A DNA stretch of 64,000 bases from Trichosporon coremiiforme (lineage: Eukaryota; Basidiomycota; Tremellomycetes; Trichosporonales; Trichosporonaceae). The notes under the pieces are model-generated. The model ran no database searches, had not been told where the DNA came from, and worked only from the letters and a program-made list of their open reading frames with translations. Of this stretch, positions 24,401 to 35,716 are shown piece after piece. Made by a program: the position numbers and the translations under genes. Each line of letters starts with the position of its first letter. Position 1 is the first letter of the stretch. The stretch is taken from positions 41,661 to 105,660 of the forward strand of contig BCJJ01000041.1 in the NCBI GenBank assembly GCA_039545355.1, written 5' to 3'.

Positions 24401-25037
24401 GCTCTTGCAGTCGCCGAGCTCGCGCAGGACACGGCCGCCCCTGTCGCCCAAAACGCCCTCCCGTGCATCGAATCGGCATCATGGCCGACTTCCATTCTCG
24501 CCAAGCCCGGCGCGTGTGCTCACGTATGGAATTCTGGGCAAGGAAGCCGACGCCGAGTCGCTTCCTACGCCACCGCCCTCCTCGCCCGTTGGTCCTAGCA
24601 AGCGGCGCCGTCTCACTGCCCTCCCTGCGCCGCCGCTACTCTCCCCCAGGGTTCCCGAGGGACGCATGCTAGAGTTTGGAGCTGTCGAACCTCCAGCTAC
24701 GGCTGAAGCTGGGCTAGCGCTTCCCGTGTCTGAACTGTTGTCGCGTCTCGCTCCCTTGTCTAACCACCAGGCCACGCAGGCCGCGCCGATGCTCCCGACC
24801 CCGGCTCGCACGTCGCCGGCGAAACATGTCTCATCTGCACCCACGCCCTCAGGCACGTGCGCCATATCTAGCGGGCCAGAGCCGGTCGACCTTTTCGCGC
24901 TCGCGCCGGGTTTCCCCACATCGAGCCCGCTCGCCGACCGCGTGCGCGTCGCGAAGCCTGTCAGGGGTTCTGTCCCTCGTCCGTTGTCTCTACGCTCGCG
25001 CCTGCGCCGTGCACGCCTGTCTGCACCCGCCCGTTAA
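21470..25037 (+). CDS. Fungal ATP-dependent DNA ligase, 14 exons
   Basis: Predicted 1032 aa from exons 21470-21489, 21524-21866, 21906-22358, 22396-22511, 22549-22644, 22679-23030, 23069-23128, 23166-23208, 23245-23309, 23345-23432, 23467-23672, 23711-23836, 23870-23936 and 23974-25037. The N-terminal helical domain is followed by the adenylation domain. Motif I is WAETKYDGYRMQIHV with catalytic Lys near residue 306; KYDG lies at the end of exon 4 and the following YR codon spans a junction. Later motifs are VILEAEVIPFNE, FFDVLYANGQSLL (III), HEEGLMLK (IV) and QWVKMK (V). An OB-fold-like part follows (LGDTIDLVVIGAG, TTFYIGVLTN, FEVRFPKVERIY). The 355-residue tail is Ser/Pro-rich. It seals nicks through AMP-enzyme and AMP-DNA intermediates. 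It looks like neither Lig1/Cdc9 nor BRCT-bearing Lig4: no BRCT is visible. I take it as the poorly studied extra ligase of filamentous fungi and basidiomycetes; biological role unknown. Confidence 0.85.
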
Positions 25038-25575
25038 TGTCACTGTTTCATTAGTTCTTACATGTATCATATCCTTCTGCGTTGCGGCTGGAGCGTAGTG
25101 TTAGTTTCACGATCACACGACCCCCTCGACGCCACGGGGTTGGCGAGATCAGGTCCGAGATTCGGTCCGAGGGACGGGAGCTGGAGGGGAACCGGATCTC
25201 GATGGCTGCATGTCGCGCAGCGTTCGCTCCCATTGTGAGTCGGATGTGTTGGCCTGAGTTCCAAAGCCAGCGTTACGAGATCAAACATGTGGTTTTTGCA
25301 TGAACCAAAGGCGGGCATCGTACTACAATGAAGGGGGAGACCTGAAGGAGACCATAATAGGGGAAGGGGACCATGGATTGCGGTTCGGCTTATTGTTTCG
25401 TGGACCGCGATCGGACGACAGTCGGGTTAAGGTAGACCGAGGACGCGACGACTGGCGACTGGCGACAGAGCGGGCCACATGACGCAGACTTATGGTGGTA
25501 TACGGATGTAATGAATGCTGGATAATGCGGAGGATGGGTGGGCTAGAGTTGTGATGAGGGCGTTTGTTGATGGAC
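25038..25575. other. Convergent intergenic region, ligase and G-beta
   Basis: 538 bp between two 3' ends. No repeat, RNA gene or further gene recognised. Confidence 0.4.
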
Positions 25576-26675
25576 TTATGACCAGATCTTGAGTAAGGAG
25601 TCCCAGGATCCGGTAGCCAGCGCGATTCCGTCGCCGGACACGCCGAGACACGAGACACGGTTGTCGTGTCCCTGGAGAACGCCGACGCGCTCGCCCTTCA
25701 GCGTGTCCCAGACATTCGTGTTGTAGTCGTCGTAGCCCGCGAAGAGCATGCGCCCAGAGATTGAGAACGACACCGACGTGATACCGCAAAGAATGTTGTC
25801 GTGCTGGTACGTGTTGAGGTCGCGGTCGGATCGGAGGTCGAATAGCTTGCACGTCGCGTCGTCGGAACCAGTCGCAAACGACTGTCCGTTCGGGAAGAAG
25901 TCGACGCAGTTGATGTCGCTCTCGTGCCCCGTGAACGTCTGCACGGCCTTGCCTATCCTAATGTCCCAAATCTTCGCGGTCGAGTCGCAGGCTCCAGAGA
26001 CGAATGTATTCGGGTCTGTCGGACAAAGCGAAATCGACATGACGTCTCCCGTGTGGTCCTGGAACTCGGCGACCCGAATCCCCTGCTCAATGTCCCACAG
26101 CATACACGTCATGTCTCCACTCGAGGTGACGATTTGCCGGTCATTGATGAACCGACAGCAAGAGAGGTATCCCGTGTGCGCACTCAGCTCTCGCGCCACT
26201 TTCACCTGTCCTCCTGCCTGGCCCGGTCCAGCTCCTCGCAGCGAGTAGATTGTGCAAATGTTGTCGAGACCACCGCACGAGACGTACTGTCCCGACGGCG
26301 AGTAGGCACACGTCATAACCCAACTGCTCCTGAGCGGGATCGCATGAACCTTGTTGGTTGTGTAGGCATCCCAGACGATCAGCTTGCCATCCTGAGACGC
26401 AGACACCAGGTGACGCCGGTCGGTGGACCACTGCAAAGCGTAGATTTTGGCTAAATGGCCCTTGAGCGTACGCCTAATCTTCAGCTGAAGTCGGGCGAGA
26501 GGTGGTGTCTCAGTGGCCATGGCACGCACTGGGGACGTCAGTAGAGCAGGGGGCGCTGTGACGTACGACTCGTGTCCGCGGTCTGCTCGCGGGCGGCCCG
26601 AATCTTCTCCTTCAGACCATCAGCTTCCCGCCTGGCAGCGGAGATCTTCTCCTGGATTTCTGACGGTGTTGACAT
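25576..26675 (-). CDS. GPB1: Heterotrimeric G protein beta subunit
   Basis: Predicted 353 aa from exons 26675-26567 and 26528-25576, joined in frame over a 38-nt intron (donor GTACGT). The N-terminus is a helical coiled coil ([20 protein letters not shown]) that pairs with G-gamma. Seven WD40 blades follow from about residue 55, starting at [14 protein letters not shown]; clear blade ends include [28 protein letters not shown] and CKLFDLRSD, and the last blade closes with LLKIWS. Length and blade number match fungal G-beta (Cryptococcus Gpb1, yeast Ste4), which relays pheromone and nutrient receptor signals at the plasma membrane. The symbol follows the Cryptococcus name; Gpb1 versus another G-beta paralogue is not separable here. 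Confidence 0.95.
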
Positions 26676-29600
26676 GGTGAGATGAGGGGGAAGTGTCTAT
26701 GCTGATGGGCAGGCGGTTTAAGGGAGTTGTAATGTCAGAGATGAGGTAACTTTTGGGGGCGGACAGCTACTGATGCTGATGCTGCGCCTTTTGGTCGTCC
26801 CAGTTGGAGCACAAGTCTAGCAGCGGTTCCGGTCGCAACCTTGATCCCCAACAGTAGCTGTAAGCGAGTGGGCGAGTGGGGGATCTTCAGTAGCGTCGGG
26901 TGTGAGTGACCCTCTCTAGAACCTAGAGGTGGTTAGTAAACCGAGGACCGAGCTGCAACTTACCTGTATGACCCGATAAATATGTCACTGCAGCTCGGTA
27001 ACCTGTCAACCCTTAATTGATGGACGACGCTTGAAGTGAACAAGCGTATTAAGAGCTTGTGTGCGACGAGAGTAGATGCGAATGGGTGGTAGTTGCGTGT
27101 GTGGTGTCGAGGTCGTTGTCGGGTCGTCGAGGCGGAGATTGGGAGGGTGATGAGGTCTGAAGGAGGAAGAAGGGAAGGAGGGACAGCGACCAGAGTGGGT
27201 AAGACGACGAGTAAGTATCCGGGGGTCTGTGCGATCCAACGGATGTATGTAGTCGTAGGGAACAAAGCGTGTGCGCCTCCTTTCTGGGTGTGAGGAAACG
27301 GGCGTTTCGCTTTATTGTTGTTTCTTGTGGTGTCGCTGTCTTTGTGTGTGCTAAAACGGAAGGCAATCAGTAGTGGTCAAGATGTCAAGTCGATCCAAGA
27401 TGGGACAGGTATATCGATGAGGTAACTGATCACGCTAGACACCGACGGCAAGGTCCTAAGGCGGAACTCTTGTGCTGAATGAATAGCCAAGAGAACCTGG
27501 AGCGGTTCCAGCGATAGAGATCGTTGAGCGTGGGACAGCTGAAGGAGAAAAAGTTGGGCGAAAGTCGAGGGATATGAGGACCAAAGAGGCTTATTGTGGC
27601 TTGCGAGGCTTGGTGGAAACCTCAGTCGTCCTGCAGCCCCTTGGACAAGGCCGAGGTAGCGTGCCGTGTACGATCAGCCGATGCTCCGATGCTCAGCCCG
27701 GGGAAGGGAACCGAGGTTCTCTCAAAGCTCGTGCGCAGGAGAAGTTGAGAGGTAGGCTTTCGTCACGCTTTATCGTCTGGTGAGCTGTCAAATCGGTCCA
27801 ACGGTTGTCGCAGGCTGAGTAGTCGCCGCAGATAAAACGTGTGGGCAGCGGAACCAGGACGCGGACGATCGCTGCCGAGAACGAGCTATCGAGGATCAAG
27901 GATCGAGCGAGGGTAACTGTTGCACGGATCTCTCCGACTGGGCTTGCTGGGCGACCGGTCGTTGGGCGACAAGCAGGAGATCCTCGGGTCCTGAATCGGG
28001 GTCGGCGGGCAAGGGTCGAGTGGGCTCCGGACGTGTGCGGGTTCAGGCTCTGGGCGTGCCAGGACCTAGCAAGACGAGTGACGAAGGTGAGGAAGGAGGT
28101 CAGATCCTTGAGACTTCGAAAGTCTAACGAGCGTAAGCAACTGTCAACGCGTCAAGAAATCGAGGAACTTCTGTCATTTCGTGCGTGCCAGTCGGCTGGC
28201 ACCGTTCTCACGTGCCTGATCATTTAATCGATCGGACTCGATCTCGGGATCTTCCTCCATCTTCGGGTCATCGTTGGCATATCTGAACAGCCGTTGCGAT
28301 GCATCACAGTAGTCAGACATGGCGGAGTCGCCGTCAGCGGATGTCTAGCCTGTCTGCCACGACAGGTCACTCGTTACTCCGCGCGAAGACTTCCGGGGTA
28401 TGCTACAGGCTGGCAGGACTTGGCTGAGAGACAGGCGGTCGAGTGCGACTCAGGAGCACCCTGAACCCGACAATGGCCAGAGGCGCCATCGAGGAAGCCG
28501 GCGAGGAGGCGCCTCACGAACCCGCCTGGTAGTCTGTCCGGCTGGATGGCCGGGGCAGCGAGATCCAATCCACAAGCTCTGGCTATGTGGTGACAAGGCG
28601 AGGCTCATGGCTCGCCAAGCGCCGTGGCCCGCCCAGTGGCCAGTGGCGAGCGTGGCTTGGCCAGTGTTCCGATGGCGTCTGGCCATCCTATCCCCTCCTA
28701 GCCAGTTGCATGCACGTTACGAGGGGTAACGAGGGGCGGTAGGGCGCAGCGGAATGCGACCATAGAGCACTCCAATCCTGCGCCGTTGCCAGGTGCTGCG
28801 GGGTGCGTGCGTGCGTAGGCTGGGCACGTTGCGTATGGTGTGCGAGTATGCATCTTTGCAATCTTCCTTCACTTTTCCGTACACCTTTGACACAGCACGG
28901 CAGAGATCAGCACAACTCACAGCAGACACTGTCGACTGGGTGATGATCGACAGCGACACTCAAGCTCGAACCTACCACCCCGATCGGCGAGCTCGAGCCT
29001 TCCTCACGTCCTTCCTCGTACCAGAGCACTGCTTCTCGACCTTCCTTCCAACCGTTCTCGCTTGCTCTTCAATCTGACCCCCACCTTCGTTTCAACCAGC
29101 TGCGCAACTGCATCGCATCGCCACAAGCAGATCACGATCACGACCCTGCTGTGCCCCTTCACCCACCTCAACACTCCGCACCCGATCATAAGCGAACCCA
29201 AGCGTCACTGATTCGAGCAGCGCCCCCCGCAGTCTGAACGGCGATAGCCGTGTTCAGTGCCTCGACCAGTTCCTCGATTCCAGCGACCTCTTCATGTCCG
29301 CCATGGCATGATGAGCACCGCTCGAAGCGGTTGGTGGGTGAATTGCCGCAGTCGCGATCTCATCTCTCCGCGACCGGTGCTACAGCCGGCTCGATCTTGG
29401 CACCGACCGAGCGCTCCAGGTCAAGAATCGCGCTCATGAGCAAGGCACGCCCGAGCCCACACTAGAAAGCCAAGACATCGCAAGATGGGCAATCTAGGAT
29501 CCGAACAACCAGAAATACCTCCCCCATCCACCAGCGCTCCCACCCCACTCGCAGAGTTCTGCGCCGCGCATGCCGACACTCTGGTACCGCTGCCCATGTT

Positions 29601-30732
29601 CACAGCTGCACCGTCTCGGTATGCCCAGGTGCTGGGTGGGTACGGTGGGGGTAGATGGAGGGAAGGCGCCGCCTACGGGTGATACGGGTCTCCGGATACC
29701 GTTACATCTTGGTGCCGGCTCGAACCCACTTTCCAGTGTGTGCCTCCCACGCGCATGTGCGAGCATACGCTCATCAACAAGTACGCAAGGTTCGCAACGG
29801 GCACTGCAGACTCCCAGCGCATCAGCACGGCGTGCTAGACAATGCGATCGCTCATGCCAAGCTGAAGCGAGCGTGCCTCGCGAACATGACTCGGCAAGGC
29901 TCCATGCCATCCGCAGTCGCGATTCCCACACTGCCTACGGGCTTGGCGTCCCCGAACGCTGTACACTATGGGCAGTGGGGTCTAGACCTTGCTCCGACCC
30001 ATACCCCTGGCGTTCTAGCCGTCCCCTGCACACCGATGCTTAGCTGCCTTGTTGCTGGGTGGAGTTGTATGGACCGGCATCCACGCAGAATACAGGTCGG
30101 AATGAGACTGACATAGCCTCGCCTTTGACACTAGCGCCCGATCAAGCCGCCAGACTGGCGAAGGCATGCGACTGCGCGACTGCCCAGATTGACGCAGCTC
30201 ACGGCAGCCGGGCACCCGCGTCCGGCGCATCTGCCGCCAGGCACTAAGGCACGATTACACACTCATACATCCAGCAAGGTCAGGACTATCCAGGTCGTAC
30301 AGGATCGCTGCGCACGACTGCGACTGCGTAAAGGGCCGCGGACAGGCTGCGTGGCAGCACAGCCTGTCGGGCGTAACGGTCTCCCTCCGCAGACCCTACG
30401 GTCGCCAATTGTCTCGCGCATTCGCTGGTCGCGCTAGGCTACGCGGTCACTGGTGCCACCGCCGTTAGTGAGTTTGCAGCGTGCAAACACGTCGCCCTCG
30501 GCTTGCCTTCGGCCTTCGGTCTAGGTCGCTCGGAGAAGAAAGCCATCCGGCTCGGCGCCGAATGTCAGTAGGAGGAAGGTCTGCAGGCTCTGGGGAGTAT
30601 CATCATGCGGTGTTTGCATACTACTAGGGAGGTGGAATGAAAGGTAATCATAATAAAGGAAAGATTAACGCAGGCTTCATGGTCAAGGTCAAGAAGCCAA
30701 CTTAATTAAGTGTTCAGGCAGGAACAAGGTGC
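26676..30732. other. Gene-poor region of about 4 kb upstream of G-beta
   Basis: No frame here resembles a known protein. The G-beta promoter must occupy the left end. About 28860-29480 is C/T-rich like gene leaders in this window, and an ATG at 29485 opens a 65-codon frame of plausible composition (starts GNLGSEQPEIPPPS) that I could not extend by splicing. No tRNA or repeat family recognised. Confidence 0.45.
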
Positions 30733-31936
30733 TTAGAGAGCGAAGGCGGCAACAACGGCAGCGAGGGCGGGGGCAACGAAGCCGGGGACGAGGGCCGAGG
30801 CGCCGGAGCCAGCGGCAGAGGTGGCAGCGTTGCCAGCGGCAGAGGTGGCAGAGCCGGCAGCGGAGCCAGCCTTGGAGGCCTCGTTGGAAGCCGACGAGGC
30901 AGCGTTGCCGGCCGACGAGGCGGAGGCTGACTGGGCAGAGGCAGACTGAACGGCAGACGAGGCCGAGGCGGACTGAGACTCAGCGGACTGAGACTGAGAC
31001 TGAGACTGCTGGTCGTTGCCGCCCGAGGGGGCAGCAGACTGGGACTGCTGGTCGCCGCCGGTGGGGGTGGCAGAGGGCTGCTGGTTCTGGTCACCGCCCT
31101 GCGACTGCTGGTTCTGGTCACCGCCGCCAGTGCCGCCAACGGCACCGCCGCCCTGCTGGTTGCCGCCGTCGGTGGCCTGGGGGGTCTCGCCGTTGGACGA
31201 GCCCGAAGGGGTGGCCATGGCACCGGCAATCGAGACCGAGAGGGGCTTCTGGATGCAGTCGGTGTTGCCGCCAGAGGCGACGCTGACCTGGGCGGCCGAG
31301 TTCTGGGCACCAGTCGAGTCCTTGATGGTGGCAGTGATCGAGGTGCCGGGCTCGAGGTTGACCCACCAGGTGAGCGAGGTCTCCGAGGTGGGGGTGCCGC
31401 CAGTCAGGTCAGCGAGGGGGGTACCCGAGGACTCTCCACCCTTGAGGATGGTGCTGCTTTGTCAGCTTGTGCTCTGAGTAACGGCGCGGCATCCGCTGAT
31501 CGCATCCGCCAATCTCGACAGCCTGAGACTGGAGATCAGTCGGCGCTCAAAGACTCACACGTAGTAAGGGGGCTGGCCACCACCCCAGGTGATGCGGGAA
31601 GGCTGGCAAGCAACGGGTCCGTTCTGGATTGTCAGTGCCAGGTCCAAACACACACAGCCGTCAGCCAGGCATCCATCCACCCACACACCAACACGCATCC
31701 AATACACAGCACACAACATGAACCAGGACACATGCAAGAGATATCACAGAGCATTCGCCACCCATGAAATCTCACTGCCAGAGCCGTCGTGCGTGATGTT
31801 TGGAAGCGCAGGCGATGGGGAGCTCGGCTGTTTACTGCGCAGTACTCACGGGGGTGTCGATGTGAAGCTGCGACGAGTCCTGGGCGAGGACAGCCGAGGC
31901 GGCGACGAGGGAGGCAAGAGCGACGTTCTTGATCAT
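30733..31936 (-). CDS. Secreted GPI-anchored Ser/Gln/Ala-rich protein
   Basis: Predicted 290 aa from exons 31936-31850, 31623-31559 and 31453-30733 (introns 226 and 105 nt). A signal peptide covers residues 1-18 (IKNVALASLVAASAVLA). The mature N-terminal domain of about 120 residues has a beta-rich look (NGPVACQPSRITWGGGQPP, TSETSLTWWVNLEPGTSI, a Cys in NTDCIQKP) and resembles the N-terminal domain of fungal GPI wall proteins. A Gly/Gln/Ser region with several GGDQNQQ-type repeats and then a Ser/Ala region follow. The C-terminus is a small-residue site plus a hydrophobic tail (LVPGFVAPALAAVVAAFAL), the GPI-attachment pattern. Expected at plasma membrane or cell wall. Strong C-ending codon preference and longer introns suggest high expression. 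Function unknown. Confidence 0.85.
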
Positions 31937-34873
31937 TGTGTTTTGTGGGGAGAGAAGGAGGGATGGAGAGAAAACAAGATGCCAAGAAGGACGAAGGGGG
32001 ATTTGTAGGAGGGAGGGTGGGCGACTGCGAGACGGTCGTTTATAAACGGAGGTTCCTTCCTGGTCAGGAAAGCAGCTGCTGGGGTGGTGAGAGCGCGGTG
32101 TCCGAGGTGCCTCCTTGCGTCCTGCGAGGCAGAGTTATGCTCGAAATTCAGGCCTTAATCCAAGTGAGAGAGCCCAGGGGGTCAGAGTGGGTGAGAGCGC
32201 AGTTGAGCCGCGCAGGACGACAGAGACCGCGTGCCTCCGGACCTGCGAGAACGACATCCGTTGCATGATGACACCGGGCGGGGGAACCGAGGCCGGCAAG
32301 TGTTGGTAATGAGCTTTGATGAGTGTTAGCAGCTCGCGGCCCTGGGCATCCCCGGGCTCGCCGCCCTACATGTCCCAAGGAAGCCAGCACAGGCGGCGCC
32401 AGGAGTAGCAGCTGCTCAGCAGGGCCGGCAGGGACATGGTGAGAAATATCGGTCGACAGTCTCATGTGCGAAACAACACCGATACCTGCAACGTATGGGC
32501 TAGGGTCCCACGGCCACAAAGTTCAGGGTCCTCTCAGGGGATGATCGATTGGCGTCAGTCGTCTCTCCGGCTCATTAGTCCTCAGATCCGGACAGTCTAA
32601 TCCCCCAATACAAACTATTCCTTATTCAGCAAAGGAGAGCTGGCTTATGTCCGGTTCATGTTCCATCCCCCCGCGGCCTCGCGGCCATCCGTCCTCTGTG
32701 AAGGGGGAGCTGACGAACAACTGCTGCGGAATTCAGGGCTTCCCCAGACTGAGTTGTACCTCCCCTGAGGCTATGACGTCGTCTGCATTGTCTCTGTGAG
32801 CTCTTTCCATCCATTCGACCACTCGTGCAACCTCTCGCTCGCCGATGGACGAGGAGGAACCCTTGCGCTCAGCGAGCACTGCAAGCAAGCCCGCAAGCAC
32901 GAGGAGGCGCAGAGCCCGTGACCTTGCAGGGCCGCCGACCGTGGAAAGGCACGGAGAGCGAGAGTGACGTCGTTCGACCCTGTGCTTGCATTACCACTGC
33001 TCGCAGTTGATGAATGCGGCAGCGACCGTGGTGCTCAGCATTGCTCAGGCAAGTGGCGTATGCATGGGTGTACAGCCACGCTCGCGGTTCTTCTTGTTCT
33101 CGGCTAGCTGCGGAAGCGTGCAGCGTGCTTCGTACCTGCCGTGTCGTCACAGAAGCGATGATCAGTGCGAATTAATGCGGATCGTTCGGATCTGATCAGG
33201 TGTGTTTGTTAGTGAATGACCATCCATCCGCCTAGCCGCACATAGGGACGCTGGGACGATGGGATCGTGGATGCCACGGATATCCCCAATCACATCGCTT
33301 GCCGGTACAGACGGTGACTGTATAACCCACGTTTGCCCAGCCCAGCTGGGTGAGGGACGTGGCCTATTTGAGGCTTTCAACAGGCTGGCAGTGAGTACGC
33401 TATAGGCGATGCCGAATGAACCCTCAATCGGGTCCTCCGGTAGGCGCAACGGGCGTGCACCGTACCCTATTCCCCTCGATTGAGCCGCAGAGACCCTCAG
33501 AGCCCCCCTGCGCCTCAAACGCTGATCGCAATGCAGCCAGCGGCGTCCTGTCTACGATCGCATGCCCACTGTTGTCGACCGGGTCGACCAATCCAACGCA
33601 TGCAACGCAGCTACGCAAGATGCAAGTCCCAGATGCCAGATGTGAGCATGAGACTTTGAGTTGTAGGGGTCCTTGGTAACGCCTGGTCGAAGAACCAATC
33701 AGAGAGCAGGCGCGTGCGACTGATTCGAAAGGACCACCTGACGCACCTGACATGCCCGCAGCTGTTAATTGCGGTGAATAGGCTGCAATTGCCCACAATC
33801 GCGTCGCCTACCAGACAATTAACCAGTGCATACGTGCATGCCTCCCAGGTCACCGGACTTTGCTACCGCCCTAGTTTGTTCAGCGTCCAGGCTCCGCAAG
33901 GGCTCGGTGGTATGCTGCGAGCTTGCTCCACGCTTGATGGCATCTACGCAACCGGTATGCCAGGTTGCCAGCCATTTACCGTGCCGTGCCCCGATAACCC
34001 ATTCCGCCACTCCCTACTGCCCCAGCGATAAGCTACGGTGCCCGCGATAGAGTTCATGCTTTCGGCAGCCGTCTGCCCTTCCCCAACCGCAGCCACGTCG
34101 CAGCGATCGCTGCCCAACGCCTCACTATGTCCACCCCATCCCCGAGACCCTCGAGGGTCCTCGGCTGCGATCGGCTGTGCGGCCTTGCACACCACTCAAC
34201 GCGACTCGGTGCATCACTGGCCGGGTGGCCACCGGGCATGCGCGTGCGGGCGCCGAAACGACCGGATCGACCGGAGGGGCTCAGAGTATGCAGCAGCGGT
34301 CTTACCGATACTGCCGGACGTGTGGCGAGGGTGTCTTCTCCGAGTCGCGTGGCATCACCGTGGCCTCCACCATGCGGTGTCTTTCTGGTGGGGTTCGCCC
34401 AAATCCGACTTGTTCACCGTATCAAATTCCAGTTCTCCGATCTGAGCCAGGACGCTCGCCCGACCGTGGGCCGAGCGTATGGAGACTCGGCACTTCTCCG
34501 GTGACTGAGTCGTCTCTACTCCTGATCCTGGGCCGGTTACCTAGCGAGCAGTTCCGAAAAAGTCATATCTGTGCTTCAGTCACTGGTCGGCGTTGTTGCC
34601 CACTCATCAACCCATATCATCTCGCCAGCGCGTCGACCCCTTCGACGTCGGGTTCTTTCTTACGAGGAGGGAGTTTCGGGAAGTTGTGAGTCGCTTGGAC
34701 GCTGCGGCGAGCATGCCCTGCCACCCGCCCGACACGATCGGTACCCGGGTAGGCCAGCTGGCCAGTCGTCACGCGTTGAATTCAACGCGCGTTTCCGCCG
34801 CTTGAAACCAACGCTGCACGCACGAAACATTTTGAGACAGGAAGCTGATAATCAGAGAAACCTTGCATAGATC
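31937..34873. other. Gene-poor region upstream of the GPI protein
   Basis: About 2.9 kb with no convincing frame on either strand. Its left end is the GPI-protein promoter; its right end is the promoter of the CCHC protein. I see no RNA gene or mobile element. Confidence 0.45.
32038..32047 (-). promoter_or_regulatory. TATA-like box of the GPI-protein gene
   Basis: The sequence GTTTATAAAC, itself a palindrome, lies about 100 bases upstream of the start codon at 31936, a usual distance for a fungal TATA element. A strong TATA promoter would fit the codon bias of this gene. Confidence 0.4.
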
Positions 34874-35650
34874 ATGTTGTGCGTTCGCCGACACTGACCA
34901 GGGAAAGCTTACTGACAGCAGCGCGGCCGCTTCAATCCCTGGTTCGAGGCAGGGGTGCTTCAAGTGTGGTAACCGTGAGTTGTCTAGGTTGGACGGGGGA
35001 CACACTCAAAGGACAGGGGGAGTTAACAACAGTGGGCCACATCGCCGAGAACTGCCAGTCGCCCGCGCGGCTGTGTTACAACTGTCGCGAGGCGGGACAC
35101 GAGTCAACCAACTGCCCGCATCCGCGGACGACGGATGGGAAACAATGCTACGCCTGCGGCGGCGTCGGGCACGTCAAGGCCGACTGCCCCTCGCTGCGTG
35201 CTGTTGGCGGCTTTGGATTCCAGAAGTGCTACACCTGCGGACGGCCCGGACACATCGCCCGCCTCTGCCCCCAGAACGGCCGCGCCCACGGCGGCGGTCC
35301 CCACGCCCGTGGAGGATTCTTCAGGCCGCAGCCGCGTGTCGCCCCGGATGGAACCCCGGTCAAGTGCTAGTAAGTATCAGGGCCAGAACCAGAAACCAGA
35401 ACCCAGAAGTCGGATGAGTGACCGTGCTCTGAAAGCAATCATGGGGACCGAGCGGACGCTCAGACGAGGCTGTCTCGGGTGTTTACAGTGCTGACAAGCT
35501 AGCCGATGCGGAGGCGACAACCACATGGCTCGCGACTGCCTCGCGCCCCGCGACGACTCGTCCAAGAAGTGCTACAAGTGCTCTGAGACGGGACACATTG
35601 CCCGTGACTGCCCAACGGTCAAGGCCGAGCAGCTTACTGCCGCCGAGTAA
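34874..35650 (+). CDS. GIS2: CCHC zinc-knuckle protein, CNBP/Gis2-like
   Basis: Predicted 180 aa from exons 34874-34878, 34922-34974, 35033-35369 and 35503-35650. Six CX2CX4HX4C knuckles are seen: CFKCGNLGHIAENC (split by intron 2), [56 protein letters not shown] (split by intron 3) and [15 protein letters not shown] Gly/His/Arg stretch separates knuckles 4 and 5. Yeast Gis2, S. pombe Byr3 and human CNBP bind single-stranded RNA/DNA and act in mRNA translation; those usually have seven knuckles. The two-codon first exon (ATG TT) rests on splice signals only, so the extreme N-terminus is uncertain, and the acceptor before it is a CAGCAG pair. The third intron is 133 nt. Confidence 0.9.
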
Positions 35651-35716
35651 ACGCAATAAAACCCCATATTCTAGCCTAGGCATAGTTTTTATATCCCATC
35701 ATGCAATTGCATCCAC

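Noticed and set aside
29690..29730. GGTTCGAGCC on the minus strand, like a tRNA B box
   Set aside because: No complementary T-stem and no cloverleaf can be built around it.
29485..30043. Possible small gene starting GNLGSEQPEIPPPS
   Set aside because: The first 50 codons look plausible, but the only splice continuation found gives Arg/Ser-rich sequence without family resemblance; kept only as a note in the gene-poor region.
34935..34962. CCCTGGTTCGAGGCAGGG, resembling a tRNA T-arm
   Set aside because: The loop is one base too long, there is no A box or acceptor stem, and the sequence is the coding start of the first zinc knuckle.
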